DNA of 64,000 nt from Prosthecobacter sp. GTDB taxonomy: Bacteria > Verrucomicrobiota > Verrucomicrobiia > Verrucomicrobiales > Verrucomicrobiaceae. Shown piece by piece: positions 9,143 to 17,806 of this stretch. Within the stretch, counting starts at the first letter, position 1; each line of letters opens with the position of its first letter. The notes under the pieces are model-generated. The model was not told the origin of the DNA, made no database searches, and was given only the letters and a program-made list of their open reading frames with translations. Both the position numbers and the translations under genes were made by a program. The stretch is taken from NCBI RefSeq assembly GCF_014879935.1, contig NZ_JACSRD010000138.1, forward strand, positions 121,828 to 185,827, given 5' to 3'.

Positions 9143-9798
9143 CATGCCCTCGTGTCAGGCGGGGCACCTTCATTCATGCACGTGCGCACCCACGCCAGCT
9201 TCTGGCGCAGGCGGTCGCCAGCGCTGGTTGATTCGAGCAAGGTCTCGTCCAGGAGCAAGGTGGTCACATAGTGGCGCTGGCCGCTCACCTCGGTGGCGCC
9301 CAGCGCGCTCCACCAGGCACGCATGACGATGTTTTCGCGCAGCACATGGCCCACCAGCTTCTGGATGCCGAGGGCAGCCGCATGTTCCCACAAAACCGCC
9401 AGCAGCAGCGTGCCGAGGCCGCGTTCCTGAAACTCGTCGGCCACGGTGAAGGAAACCTCCGCCACTTCAGGCTCGTCCTTCATCCGCCAGAGCGACGCAC
9501 CGGCCACACAAGGAATGTCCGTGCGCGACTCGTGCAGAATCACCCAGCCGGCATGGTCCTTTTGGTCCGGCGAGCAGATCTGTTCGATCAGACGCGGGTT
9601 CACCTCACGAAACCGGGACCAGAAGCGAAAGTAGATCGCGTCTGGCGACAGATGGCGGAATGCCTCGGCCACGGCTTCTTCATCCGCAGGCCGGAGCGAG
9701 CGCATGAGCAGGCGTGTGCCGTCCTCCAGGACGGTGTGCAGTTCACAATGAGGATCAAACGCCACACGCAACGCTTCGGCCACGCATGGCCGCCGCAC
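9142..9798 (-). CDS. GNAT-family N-acetyltransferase
   Basis: A 218-residue acetyltransferase. The acetyl-CoA pyrophosphate loop is Q-E-R-G-L-G-T (in VADEFQERGLGTLLL). The first half (RSLRPADEEAVAEAFRHLSPDAIYFRF) resembles GNAT domains that are sometimes fused to acyl-CoA synthetases in protein-lysine acetyltransferases. This is a stand-alone domain, and the acceptor is unknown. The first in-frame ATG was taken; a later start is possible. It stands 65 bp after the 3' end of the giant ThuA-dehydrogenase gene's coordinates, transcribed in the same direction as that gene. Confidence 0.8.
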   Translation of the reverse strand: MRRPCVAEALRVAFDPHCELHTVLEDGTRLLMRSLRPADEEAVAEAFRHLSPDAIYFRFWSRFREVNPRLIEQICSPDQKDHAGWVILHESRTDIPCVAGASLWRMKDEPEVAEVSFTVADEFQERGLGTLLLAVLWEHAAALGIQKLVGHVLRENIVMRAWWSALGATEVSGQRHYVTTLLLDETLLESTSAGDRLRQKLAWVRTCMNEGAPPDTRA

Positions 9799-9863
9799 AA
9801 GCCGCAGGCGTGGCCGAAAATGAAGTCAGGCGGTCACCGGGGCCGCCTGATCAGTGCCTGCCA

Positions 9864-12800
9864 TCACTTCCCGCTCGTCCACTTCGCGGCGTTGATGAGG
9901 AGCTGCTGGTAGGGCTTCAAATCGTGCGTGCGGGCGTCATGGCCGAGGGCGATGCCGACGATCTTGGCTTTCGGGTGCTTGGTGATCCAGACGCTGGGGT
10001 GCGGCTTTTGGTATTTGTCGCTGTTGCTCGTTTCGGCGAGGACTTCGATGGGGGCGGTGCCTTCGGGAGTGCCTTCGGCGTTCACATAATACAGTTCGTC
10101 TTCGACGTTGAAGCTGGCAGGCACGTCCTTCATGACGGGATGATCGGCTTTCAGGGCTTTCACGTCGAAGGGATGGATCTTGTCGTGGCCGCGGGCACCG
10201 CCGCCGACGATTTGGGCGTTGAGCTCGGGCCAGCCGGAGAAGCCATACCAGGTGCCGGGATGCAGCATGACGATGCCTTTGCCTGCGGCGGCGAAATCGA
10301 AGAGCGCTTTGCGATAGGCCCCGGTGTCGAAGAATTTGCGGTTCACGCTGATGATGGCGGCGTCGGCGTTGGCAAGTTCGGCAGCGGCTTGGTCGCGGTC
10401 TTCGGTGTAGTGGACGGTGAAGCCGGCGGCTTTGAGCGTGGCGACATCGGTGGTGCCGAAGAAGTCTTTGAAGTTGTGCGAGGAACCGCCGCCGATGACG
10501 AGGATGCGTGTTTTGCCCGCTTCCCACTGCACGGGCGCGGCAGGAACGAGCGGGCCATCGCCTTTGCCGCCTTCTTTGGGGCCCGTAGAACGAACGTCCA
10601 CGTTCGTTTTTCCGGCTGGCGGTGTGTTGCGGGGACGAACTTGGAAGTTCGTTCTACGTTCGGGTCCTTTGCCTTCGATGTCGGCGGTGACGGCGATGAT
10701 GACCGGCGGCGTTTTGTTTCCGGCGGGGCTTTCGAGGATCAGGGTCTTCGCGACGGCTTTCTTCGTGAGTTCGAGCGTGAGGAGGCGCGGCTCTTGGCCA
10801 TCGGCGAGGCCTTCGATGCCTTTGGAGCCGGGGACTTCGACAGGGCGGATGTAATCGCTGAAGTGGATGCCGTTGAGGAGGGTGAATTCCTCCTTCTCGC
10901 CGCCTTCATAGACGACGGTGGCTTTGAGCGCGGGCGCTTCGTCCTGCACGGCGGGGAAACCCCAGCCGGAGACGCCACTGAGGAGTTGCAGACGCTTCGC
11001 GGCGACGTTGATGGCCACCTCGGCCTTCGCGGGGAAGGTCTGCGAGTGGTTGTCTTTGCCGGGGCCGCCTTTGAGCACGATCAAATTGCCGCCGGTGGAG
11101 CTTTTCGCGGGGTCTTGGATGAAGAAGGGCACGCCTTCGACCTTCACGTTGCCGAACTTGGTGAGTTTCACCTGGCCGCCGCGAGGATCGGAGCTGGCGA
11201 AGAGGCCGTCGCGGCTGTCGGCGGTGAAGGCGTCGGCGAGGTGGAGGATGCGGAACTGCTTCATCGCATCGCCGCAGATGAAGGCGAGGATGTCGCGCAG
11301 CGGCTCGGGGCCGAGCGCATCGAGACCTTCCGGCATGAGGCTGCGCTTGGTGTTCTCGCGTTTTTCGATGTCGTTCTTCGCGATCTCGCGCACGCCGACC
11401 TGCGTGGCGAGCGTGACGGTGGCGCTGTTTTCACTGGTGACGACGCCGACGAGTGTCTCGCCCTTCTTCGTGGTGATGTTGAAGGCCCAGAAGCTGGGAT
11501 CGACCTCGCGATTCGGATCGACGATGTGCACGAGCAATTCGGCGGGTCCATGCGCGCCCATGCCATCGAGCGGCGGGCCGACGGCGACGCCGATGTCGCC
11601 GAGCTTGTGGCAGATGGCGCAGGCGGCGGTGAAGAGCATTTTGCCCTGCGCGGCATTGCCGGGCTTCTCGACCTCCGGCACGAGTTTGGCGATGATGGCA
11701 TCCTTCGCGGCGTTGTTGACCTTGAAGAGGTCGTTGGCGCGTTTGGCGATTTGCTTGTTCGGATGCGAGCGCAGGCGTGCGACATCGCCAGGGGCAAAAA
11801 TCGCGCGGTCGATGCTGCCGGCCTTCACGGCATCGAGCAGGGCTCCGGTGGCCTCGGGGCGTTTGAGCATGGCTTCGAAGGCTTGGGTTTGTTGTTCACG
11901 CTTCAGCGTGCCAAAAGCGGGCACGATGGCCTCCACGCCGCCGCTTTCGTCCAAAGCGGCCACGATGGCGCTTTGCAGTGCCGCAGGCATTTCCGGACGA
12001 GCTAAAGCTCGAACAACGTACTCCTGCGAAGCACCTCCAACGGCCACAAGGCCCTTCGCAGCGCTCACACGCGCTTCTACAGGCGCGGCGTTGTCGGAAA
12101 GCGTGGCGCTGAGCTTGTCGAGCTGCGCTTTGACCTCGGCAGCGAGCACGGCGCCTTTGTCCCACTTCGTCACGAGCGGCAATGTGGCCGAGGCGAGCGA
12201 AGGCTGGGCGAGAAGCTTCTTCAAAGCCTCCGTGAGTGCTGGAGACATCGCGGGAGCTTCATTCATGCTCGTGGCGATGCCACGGAGGATGGCGTTCTTC
12301 ACCGGATCGGCCTTCGCATCGGCGTTGGCACAGGCGGTGATGAGTTTTTCGGCATTCGCGGGGAGTGCGGCGGGAAGGAGGGCGCTGACGAAATTGGAAA
12401 GCGATTCGGGCGACGAGGAAGACAGCGCAGCAGCGATGACTTCGGCAGGTTTGTCGGCTGCGGCGGCGATGAGAGCGCTGCGGGTCCAGTCATCTTGAGC
12501 AGCGGCGAAGTCCTGGAGGAGCTTTTCGGCATTCGCGGCTTGTTTGGCGGCTTCGTAGGCCAGCAGCGCTTTGCTGCCTTGAGTGCCTTTGGACTCCGGC
12601 TTGTTGCGATAAGCGGTGGCGGCTGGCGATTTCGCTTCCTTGTGCTGCACCTTCCAGATGCGGCCGTAGTAGTGGTCGCGGTCGGGGCGGACGGCGGCGT
12701 TGGCGGGGCCGTGGGTGGGGCCGCGGGTGTCGTTGTGAATGACGGCCTGATTGCAGAAATCGACGATGTAGAGCGCTCCATCCGGACCGACTCGATTCTC

Positions 12801-14765
12801 GATGGGGCGGAACCACAGGTTCTTGCTGCGGATGAACTCGGTCTGCTCGCGGCCAGGCTCGCGCTTCGCTTTGTAGGTGACGCCATCGGGCTCGACCATG
12901 AAGTGGCTGACGATGTTCAGCGTGGGCTCGGTGGTGAAGTAGCCGTAGTTCCACTTCGCGGGCCAGGCGCCGCCTTCATAGATGGCGCATCCGGCGGCGG
13001 CGGTGTAGCTGCCGACCTGGTCGATCTGCACATAGGCCTGCTGCTCCCAATGCATGGCCGGATACGTCGGCTCACGCGGCAGCATGCCATTCGTGCCGCT
13101 GACGCCGGGCAGCTTGCCTTTGGCCAGCACATACTCCGGCAGCACGACGTGGATGAAGTGATTGCCGCTGGTGGGCTGCGTGTAGAAAACCTGGCCGTCG
13201 CTGGTGATGTCGAGGCCCCAGGTGTTGCCGCCGCGGCTGGCGTATTGCTCGAAAGCGCTGCCGTCCGGCTTGAAGCGCACGACACCGGCTCCGATGGGGC
13301 CGAAGCCCTTGCTGCCATCGCCGGATTTTGCGTCGTCGGTGCTCGAATAGCCGTGCGTGGCGTAGATCCAGCCATCGAGGCCCCAGCGCATGTTGTTGAT
13401 GACGGCGTGCGTGTCGCGGTTGCCGAGATTGGTGTAGAGCTTGGTGCGCTTGTCGGCCTTGTCGTCGCCGTTCGTGTCCTCGAAGAACCACACATCGGGC
13501 GCGGCGCAGACGATGACGCCGTTTTTGTAAAACACGCTGCTCGTGGCGAGCTCGATCTCGTCGGCGAACACCGTTTTCTTATCCATGACGCCGTCGCCAT
13601 TCGTGTCGGAGAGGATGGAGACGCGGTCGAGCGGTTTGCGGTCATACTGGCCGGGCTTGATGGCGCCGCTGTCCTTCCACGCGTCCACATTCGACTGGCG
13701 GAGGCCGTTCGGATACTCCGGTGTCTCGACGACCCAAAGGCGGCCTTTTTCATCCCAGTCGATGTTCATCGGCTTGTTGATGAGCGGCTCGGCGGCGACC
13801 AGCGTGAGATTGAATTCCGGATGCACCTCCAGATGCCCCGGCATGTCCTGCGGACGCGGCACGCCGCCTTCAGCATAACGCAGCGCATCGCCCAGCTCGG
13901 CCGGTTTGCACAGCTCGTCGATGTTTTCCCGCTTTCCGGCCCAGGCGATGCCGCGCAGGATCATCGTGCGCAGCGCATTGTGGCTGAAGTTTTTATACCA
14001 ATGGCCGGGGATGCAGGTGAAGGCGCGATAGGTCGTATCGGGGGCATTCTTGCCCCCTTCAGAGGGGCCAGGAATGGCCCCATTACGTTCATAGGTCCAC
14101 ACCTGCGGCTGGATGTCGTAAATATTGACCGCCTTCTTCTTCGCCACGGCCTCGGCGGCACGTTGCTGGGCCTCTTTGTTGCCGCCTTTGACCTGCGGCG
14201 TGTTCGGCGTGTAGGCGGCGGCGAGGATCTTGGCCTCGGGCAGCAAATCCATGTCGTAGTAGATCTCGTCGTCGATGTCGAAGTTGCTGATGTCCTTCGT
14301 GATCGCGTTGTCGTGATCGGTGAAATAGAGGCTCATGGGTGCCTCCAGCCATTTCGTCTGCCCGAAGTGCCACGATCCGCCGATGATCGTCTTGAACCAA
14401 TCGTGGTCTTTTGACACCGCCGCCGCGTGGATCGTCACCACGCCGCCGCCGCGAGCGAGGAACTCCATCAGATTCTTCCGCTCGTCGCCAATCTTGATGT
14501 TCCCGGCCTCCTGCGCGTGCAAGATGAGCACATCCGTGCGGTCGAGCTGCTCCTTCGTCGGGAATTCGAGGCTGCCCTCGCACTTCGCGCCGCGTTCATT
14601 GAGCATCGGCACCCAGTCTTTGAGGAACTGTGGGAAATCATGCGCACCGGGGCCGTGGGACTTTTTGCCGGCGCGGATGAAGACGCGGAGCGGCTCCGCC
14701 GAAAACGCGGAGGGCAAAGGGCTGAGGGCAAAGAGACAGAGCGCGGCAAGGAGAGTGCGTTTCAT
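9864..14765 (-). CDS. Giant secreted ThuA / PVC-type haem-binding dehydrogenase / ThuA protein
   Basis: A 1633-residue exported protein (signal peptide about 1-22). In order: a ThuA-like class I amidotransferase-fold domain (about 25-290), a PVC-type membrane-bound dehydrogenase beta-propeller (about 315-735, containing GRLWVVETPEYPNG), Ala-rich HEAT-like helices (about 740-1020), a c-type haem domain with C1049-A-I-C-H, a beta domain (about 1165-1340), and a second ThuA domain (about 1395-1633). PVC-type dehydrogenases are common in Planctomycetes and Verrucomicrobia and are presumed to oxidise sugars, passing electrons to the haem. The substrate is unknown. Two palindromic repeats lie in frame (residues about 227-244 and 1370-1394), the second at the linker before the last ThuA. 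ThuA domains at both ends are unusual. Confidence 0.88.
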   Translation of the reverse strand: MKRTLLAALCLFALSPLPSAFSAEPLRVFIRAGKKSHGPGAHDFPQFLKDWVPMLNERGAKCEGSLEFPTKEQLDRTDVLILHAQEAGNIKIGDERKNLMEFLARGGGVVTIHAAAVSKDHDWFKTIIGGSWHFGQTKWLEAPMSLYFTDHDNAITKDISNFDIDDEIYYDMDLLPEAKILAAAYTPNTPQVKGGNKEAQQRAAEAVAKKKAVNIYDIQPQVWTYERNGAIPGPSEGGKNAPDTTYRAFTCIPGHWYKNFSHNALRTMILRGIAWAGKRENIDELCKPAELGDALRYAEGGVPRPQDMPGHLEVHPEFNLTLVAAEPLINKPMNIDWDEKGRLWVVETPEYPNGLRQSNVDAWKDSGAIKPGQYDRKPLDRVSILSDTNGDGVMDKKTVFADEIELATSSVFYKNGVIVCAAPDVWFFEDTNGDDKADKRTKLYTNLGNRDTHAVINNMRWGLDGWIYATHGYSSTDDAKSGDGSKGFGPIGAGVVRFKPDGSAFEQYASRGGNTWGLDITSDGQVFYTQPTSGNHFIHVVLPEYVLAKGKLPGVSGTNGMLPREPTYPAMHWEQQAYVQIDQVGSYTAAAGCAIYEGGAWPAKWNYGYFTTEPTLNIVSHFMVEPDGVTYKAKREPGREQTEFIRSKNLWFRPIENRVGPDGALYIVDFCNQAVIHNDTRGPTHGPANAAVRPDRDHYYGRIWKVQHKEAKSPAATAYRNKPESKGTQGSKALLAYEAAKQAANAEKLLQDFAAAQDDWTRSALIAAAADKPAEVIAAALSSSSPESLSNFVSALLPAALPANAEKLITACANADAKADPVKNAILRGIATSMNEAPAMSPALTEALKKLLAQPSLASATLPLVTKWDKGAVLAAEVKAQLDKLSATLSDNAAPVEARVSAAKGLVAVGGASQEYVVRALARPEMPAALQSAIVAALDESGGVEAIVPAFGTLKREQQTQAFEAMLKRPEATGALLDAVKAGSIDRAIFAPGDVARLRSHPNKQIAKRANDLFKVNNAAKDAIIAKLVPEVEKPGNAAQGKMLFTAACAICHKLGDIGVAVGPPLDGMGAHGPAELLVHIVDPNREVDPSFWAFNITTKKGETLVGVVTSENSATVTLATQVGVREIAKNDIEKRENTKRSLMPEGLDALGPEPLRDILAFICGDAMKQFRILHLADAFTADSRDGLFASSDPRGGQVKLTKFGNVKVEGVPFFIQDPAKSSTGGNLIVLKGGPGKDNHSQTFPAKAEVAINVAAKRLQLLSGVSGWGFPAVQDEAPALKATVVYEGGEKEEFTLLNGIHFSDYIRPVEVPGSKGIEGLADGQEPRLLTLELTKKAVAKTLILESPAGNKTPPVIIAVTADIEGKGPERRTNFQVRPRNTPPAGKTNVDVRSTGPKEGGKGDGPLVPAAPVQWEAGKTRILVIGGGSSHNFKDFFGTTDVATLKAAGFTVHYTEDRDQAAAELANADAAIISVNRKFFDTGAYRKALFDFAAAGKGIVMLHPGTWYGFSGWPELNAQIVGGGARGHDKIHPFDVKALKADHPVMKDVPASFNVEDELYYVNAEGTPEGTAPIEVLAETSNSDKYQKPHPSVWITKHPKAKIVGIALGHDARTHDLKPYQQLLINAAKWTSGK
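10585..10657. repeat. In-frame palindromic element inside the ThuA-dehydrogenase gene
   Basis: A 73 bp element with perfect 11 bp terminal inverted repeats (GTAGAACGAAC/GTTCGTTCTAC) and an inner palindrome next to each end (the ACGAACGTCC... and ACGAACTTGG... hairpins). It encodes residues about 1370-1394, a Pro/Arg/Asn-rich linker between the beta domain and the second ThuA domain. The frame stays open through it. Confidence 0.8.
11995..12024. repeat. Possible degenerate half palindrome
   Basis: The perfect inverted repeat CGAGCTAAAGCTCG, flanked by a GTACTCC end, looks like one inner hairpin and one end of a palindromic element whose other half is missing. It lies in frame in the HEAT region of the ThuA-dehydrogenase gene. 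The assignment is weak. Confidence 0.3.
14035..14086. repeat. In-frame palindromic element, family B copy 1
   Basis: A 52 bp element built from two hairpins (GGGGGCATTCTTGCCCCC and GGGGCCAGGAATGGCCCC) and GTA.../...TAC ends. It clearly matches the element at 60032-60089 in the other giant dehydrogenase gene, in the same layout. Here it encodes residues about 227-244 of the first ThuA domain region, so it interrupts a conserved domain without breaking the frame. Confidence 0.8.
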
Positions 14766-14882
14766 GGTCGGAGGGCGGAGATGCTACGCGAAACCAACGC
14801 CCCTTGGGAAGCCCCCTTTTGCACGGCGCACTATCGGAAATGCACATGAGGCGATGGTTCTGGGTGTGAAGGCGGGGTTCGA

Positions 14883-14977
14883 GCGTCGCGCTGCGACGCC
14901 GGGGAGAACACGAGCACCTTCTCCTTTGGCCCCGTCTTGAAAGACGGGGCTACGGCACGTGTGTCGCTCTGCGACAC
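14883..14977 (+). repeat. REP-type three-hairpin module 1a (forward)
   Basis: Three perfect hairpins in order: A, GCGTCGC/GCGACGC with a 3-nt loop (14883-14899); B, CCCCGTCTT/AAGACGGGG with loop GA (14930-14949); C, GTGTCGC/GCGACAC with a 3-nt loop (14961-14977). It is preceded by GGGTTCG, as is module 1c. It lies in the 383 bp non-coding stretch between the giant ThuA gene and the first transposase. Confidence 0.85.
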
Positions 14978-15027
14978 AGGGCCATGGGTCGATGCTCGCA
15001 GTTGAAGCCAGCGGCGCGCGCAAAACC

Positions 15028-15124
15028 ATGCCGCAGAGCGGCATCCGTGTCGTTGCCCGGCCTTTCAAGGCCGGGAATCAAGTGCAAAACATCTCCGCGC
15101 ATGTCATGCGTCGCAGCGCGACGC
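15028..15124 (-). repeat. REP-type three-hairpin module 1b (inverted)
   Basis: The same module in reverse orientation, directly upstream of the transposase gene: C hairpin ATGCCGC/GCGGCAT (15028-15044), B hairpin CCCGGCCTT/AAGGCCGGG (15056-15075), A hairpin GCGTCGC/GCGACGC (15108-15124), then the reverse complement of the GGTTCG flank. The stems differ from module 1a by paired changes. Confidence 0.85.
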
Positions 15125-15148
15125 CCGAACCCGCCGCAGTCACTCATC

Positions 15149-15601
15149 ATGGCCGATTCTTTCCACAGCCTGACGTATCATCTGATCTGGAGCACGAAGG
15201 ACCGTTTGCCTTGGTTCTCGGAGGAGATTCAGCCGCGCATTTGGGAATACATCGCCGGAATCGCGCTCCAGAAACGCATGGTTCCGCTCTGTGTCGGTGG
15301 TTATCAGGACCACGTTCATGTGCTGCTGAGACTGCCGCCGAATCTGGATGTCAGCAAGGCAGTGCAGCTTCTGAAAGGGCCGTCGTCGAAGTGGATTCAC
15401 GCAACCTTTCCGAAGATGAGCACCTTCGAGTGGCAGGATGGCTATGGAGCCTTCACCGTGAGCAAATCGCAGACCTCGGAGGTGTTCGATTACATCAAGA
15501 AGCAGCGGGAACACCATCGTGTGAAGACTTTTCAAGAAGAGTACATCGAGTTTCTGACCCGGCATGAGATCGAATGGAACCCGGAGTATGTCTGGGGATA
15601 G
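15149..15601 (+). CDS. REP-associated tyrosine transposase (Y1, IS200-like fold)
   Basis: A 150-residue single-strand DNA transposase. The HUH motif is His55-Val-His57 (in GYQDHVHVLL). The probable nucleophile is Tyr115 in EVFDYIKKQ, followed by the typical EHHR...FQEEY...F segment and a YVWG C-terminus. Such enzymes nick and rejoin single-stranded DNA through a 5'-phosphotyrosine link. The ATG at 15149 starts the conserved FHSLTYHLIWSTKDR block; longer frames read through module 1b. The flanking modules, not classical insertion-sequence ends, define it as a RAYT. Confidence 0.88.
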   Translation: MADSFHSLTYHLIWSTKDRLPWFSEEIQPRIWEYIAGIALQKRMVPLCVGGYQDHVHVLLRLPPNLDVSKAVQLLKGPSSKWIHATFPKMSTFEWQDGYGAFTVSKSQTSEVFDYIKKQREHHRVKTFQEEYIEFLTRHEIEWNPEYVWG

Positions 15602-15613
15602 CGGAGGGTTCGG

Positions 15614-15710
15614 GTGTCGCTCTGCGACACATGCTCGAGAGCGAGGGGGCTGGCGAAGAAATCCCGGCCTTGAAAGGCCGGGCAACGATACGAGTGCCGC
15701 GCTGCGGCAC
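15614..15710 (+). repeat. REP-type three-hairpin module 1c (forward)
   Basis: A hairpin GTGTCGC/GCGACAC (15614-15630), B hairpin CCCGGCCTT/AAGGCCGGG (15663-15682), C hairpin GTGCCGC/GCGGCAC (15694-15710). It begins 13 bp after the transposase stop and is an inverted copy of module 1b. Confidence 0.85.
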
Positions 15711-15725
15711 AGGCGGCGAGCCTAA

Positions 15726-17672
15726 TCAAACCTTCACCGTCTTCGATCCGGCCTTCGCTTTGTCGGTCGCTTTCAAACCGGCGAGCGTCTGGGCATCCGG
15801 CTTGTCCTTGCCGATTTTCACGGTGTAGCTGCCTTCGGCATAAACGGGTGGCTGGAAGCGGCTGCTCTTGGCTCGGATCGTGTAGAGCACTTCGCCATTC
15901 GACTCGGCGATGACCTGGATCACGGGGCGTTCAGCGCCTTCGACGATGATCTCGGGCAGCCAGGCGGTGGGTTTGCGGCCGTCGTTGTCGTCGGTGTTCA
16001 CGGTGATGGGCCAGCCGGGGAATTGACTGCCATCGGAGAAGCGTGGCCAGCATTCGAAGGTGACCTGGCCGGTCTTCTTGTTGAAGCGGGCGAGTCCGTA
16101 GCCATCGGCGCGTTTTTTCTCGTCCTGGATGTCCTCGGGGTTCGCGTAGGCCATGATGGACATGCGGTTGCCGAGGCCGTCTTTGAAATCGCCGGTCCAG
16201 GGCAAAGGACTGCCGGCGACGGCGTTCGGACCGGGTTTTTCGTCCTTCGGATGCCACCAGCGGCCGTAGATCGTGTTCACGAGTGCTGGACTGGTGAAAC
16301 CGTAGGGGCCGTCGCCGAATTCGTCGATGCCGTGCTTCAAGGTGACGGCGAGATGCTGGTCGCCACACAGATGCGTGGCGCGTGCGCGGCGGATTTCGCG
16401 CAGCGCTTCGTTGCGGCCGGTTTGCGGCCAGCCGTTGCAATCGAGATCGGCGAGCAGGCGGTTGTCAGGGCTGCCGTGCAGATGCACCGCACCGCAAAAG
16501 GCGGTGGCGGAGAGCACGCACTTCAACTGCGCCCCGCTCCAGTCCTGGGTCCAGTCGCGCATGAACTTCATCTGGCGTTCGCCGAGCAGTTGCAGGCCGG
16601 GTAGATCGATCGCTTTGGGATCATACTTCTCGTCGTTGATGTGATCAGGACGCGGCCCCATCTGCGGAATCTTGCCTGCGGGGCCGGATTTGAATTTGCG
16701 GTCCTCCAGGATGGCGAAATCGATGCCGCCAACGCGCATGCGGGTGAAATAGACCGTGATGCCGCGATCCGCTGGCGCAGGATCGACCGCATCGGGCAGG
16801 TGCCAGGACTGCTGGCGCTGCACCTGGTTCACGTACTCGACGGGATAACGATAGCCGCCGTCCGCGTCGCCTGGAATGGTGGAACGCTTGCCGTTTTCAC
16901 CCCAGAGATTGCCGTGACCGACGTCGTGATCGTCGGGAATGCAGATCGTCGGGCGGTCGCGCATCACGTCGCGGAATTGCAGGCCGAATTCGATCCAGCC
17001 GGCAGTGTGCTCGGTGTGGTGGTAGGTCTGGTCTCCGGCGAAGAAGAGCAGGTCCGGGTCCTGTTGGAGCAGGCGGTTCACGATCTCAGGCCGGCCGCCC
17101 TTTGTGCGGGCGGAGTTGCAGGACATGTTGGCGATGACGATCTCGTCTTTCTCGATGGGATCGCGACGAATCGTGCCTTCAAACATCGCTTTCTCGCCAT
17201 GGCGGACGCGGTAGGGGGCGGTCTGCGTGTTGTCCCAGCCTTCGACGCGGAAATGGGCGTCCCAGCCGGGGTAAAGCACTTCCGCCCTGGCCACTTCCTG
17301 CCATGCGTCGCCGCGTTTGATCTCCAGGCGGGCCTCACGTGCCTCAGCGGGCTTCAGCGGGAACAACTGCGCGGAGACTTTCAGCACGCCGCGCTCATGC
17401 GTGTAGATGGCAAAGCACACCACCTGATCCCGTGGGACGTTCAGATCGACGATCGGCCCCGCATTGCCTTTTCCTTTGCCCTTGGCCTTGCCTTTTCCGC
17501 CTGGATTGGCCTTCGGAGCCGCAACCGCACGCGGTGCCCACCAGGTGCCGGTCGTCTGCGAATCGAGGCTTGGAAACTCGGCTCCAAATGGCGGTTTGGC
17601 GTCCTGCGCGGGCAGGATCTGCGATGCGACGGCGACAGTGGGAACGGACTTGAGGAAGGAACGGCGCTTCAT
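15726..17672 (-). CDS. PhoD-like phosphatase / metallophosphoesterase, Tat-exported
   Basis: A 648-residue exported protein with a twin-arginine-like leader (MKRRSFLKSVPTVAVASQ). A Gly/Lys-rich linker (about 55-70) follows. The metal-binding motifs of the PhoD/metallophosphatase fold are present: FFAGDQTYHH, IPDDHDVGHGN and THLCGDQHLAV. PhoD enzymes hydrolyse phosphodiesters or phosphomonoesters with Ca/Fe centres. The long PVC members are of uncertain substrate. It could serve phosphate scavenging together with the pst locus at 40-47 kb, but it is not linked to it. Confidence 0.85.
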   Translation of the reverse strand: MKRRSFLKSVPTVAVASQILPAQDAKPPFGAEFPSLDSQTTGTWWAPRAVAAPKANPGGKGKAKGKGKGNAGPIVDLNVPRDQVVCFAIYTHERGVLKVSAQLFPLKPAEAREARLEIKRGDAWQEVARAEVLYPGWDAHFRVEGWDNTQTAPYRVRHGEKAMFEGTIRRDPIEKDEIVIANMSCNSARTKGGRPEIVNRLLQQDPDLLFFAGDQTYHHTEHTAGWIEFGLQFRDVMRDRPTICIPDDHDVGHGNLWGENGKRSTIPGDADGGYRYPVEYVNQVQRQQSWHLPDAVDPAPADRGITVYFTRMRVGGIDFAILEDRKFKSGPAGKIPQMGPRPDHINDEKYDPKAIDLPGLQLLGERQMKFMRDWTQDWSGAQLKCVLSATAFCGAVHLHGSPDNRLLADLDCNGWPQTGRNEALREIRRARATHLCGDQHLAVTLKHGIDEFGDGPYGFTSPALVNTIYGRWWHPKDEKPGPNAVAGSPLPWTGDFKDGLGNRMSIMAYANPEDIQDEKKRADGYGLARFNKKTGQVTFECWPRFSDGSQFPGWPITVNTDDNDGRKPTAWLPEIIVEGAERPVIQVIAESNGEVLYTIRAKSSRFQPPVYAEGSYTVKIGKDKPDAQTLAGLKATDKAKAGSKTVKV

Positions 17673-17746
17673 GGGTTGGGAGAAGGCTTAACGTGGGTCT
17701 CACAGGGTTATTCCAGCGATGTGCCTGCGTCATGAAAGGTGTGCCC

Positions 17747-17780
17747 AAAAAACAAAGGACACGACCGGGGTCGTGTCCTT
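17747..17780 (-). terminator. Rho-independent terminator of secG
   Basis: A perfect 12 bp stem (AAGGACACGACC/GGTCGTGTCCTT) with a 2-nt gap, followed on the minus strand by TG and six T residues. It lies about 27 bp after the secG stop. Confidence 0.9.
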
Positions 17781-17806
17781 GGCGGGTTCGAATCTGTGAT
17801 CTCAAC

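Larger units (their letters stand above)
14883..15710. mobile_element. RAYT locus 1 (transposase flanked by REP-type modules)
   Basis: One Y1 transposase gene (15149-15601) with two modules on its left, in opposite orientations, and one on its right, inverted relative to the module next to the gene. This is the arrangement known for REP-associated tyrosine transposases, which act on dispersed palindromic repeats. No longer terminal repeats and no target duplication are visible. Confidence 0.75.

Noticed and set aside
9714..14414. Long + strand open frames (763 and 639 codons) opposite the ThuA-dehydrogenase gene
   Set aside because: Both are antisense to conserved domains and lack protein-like composition.
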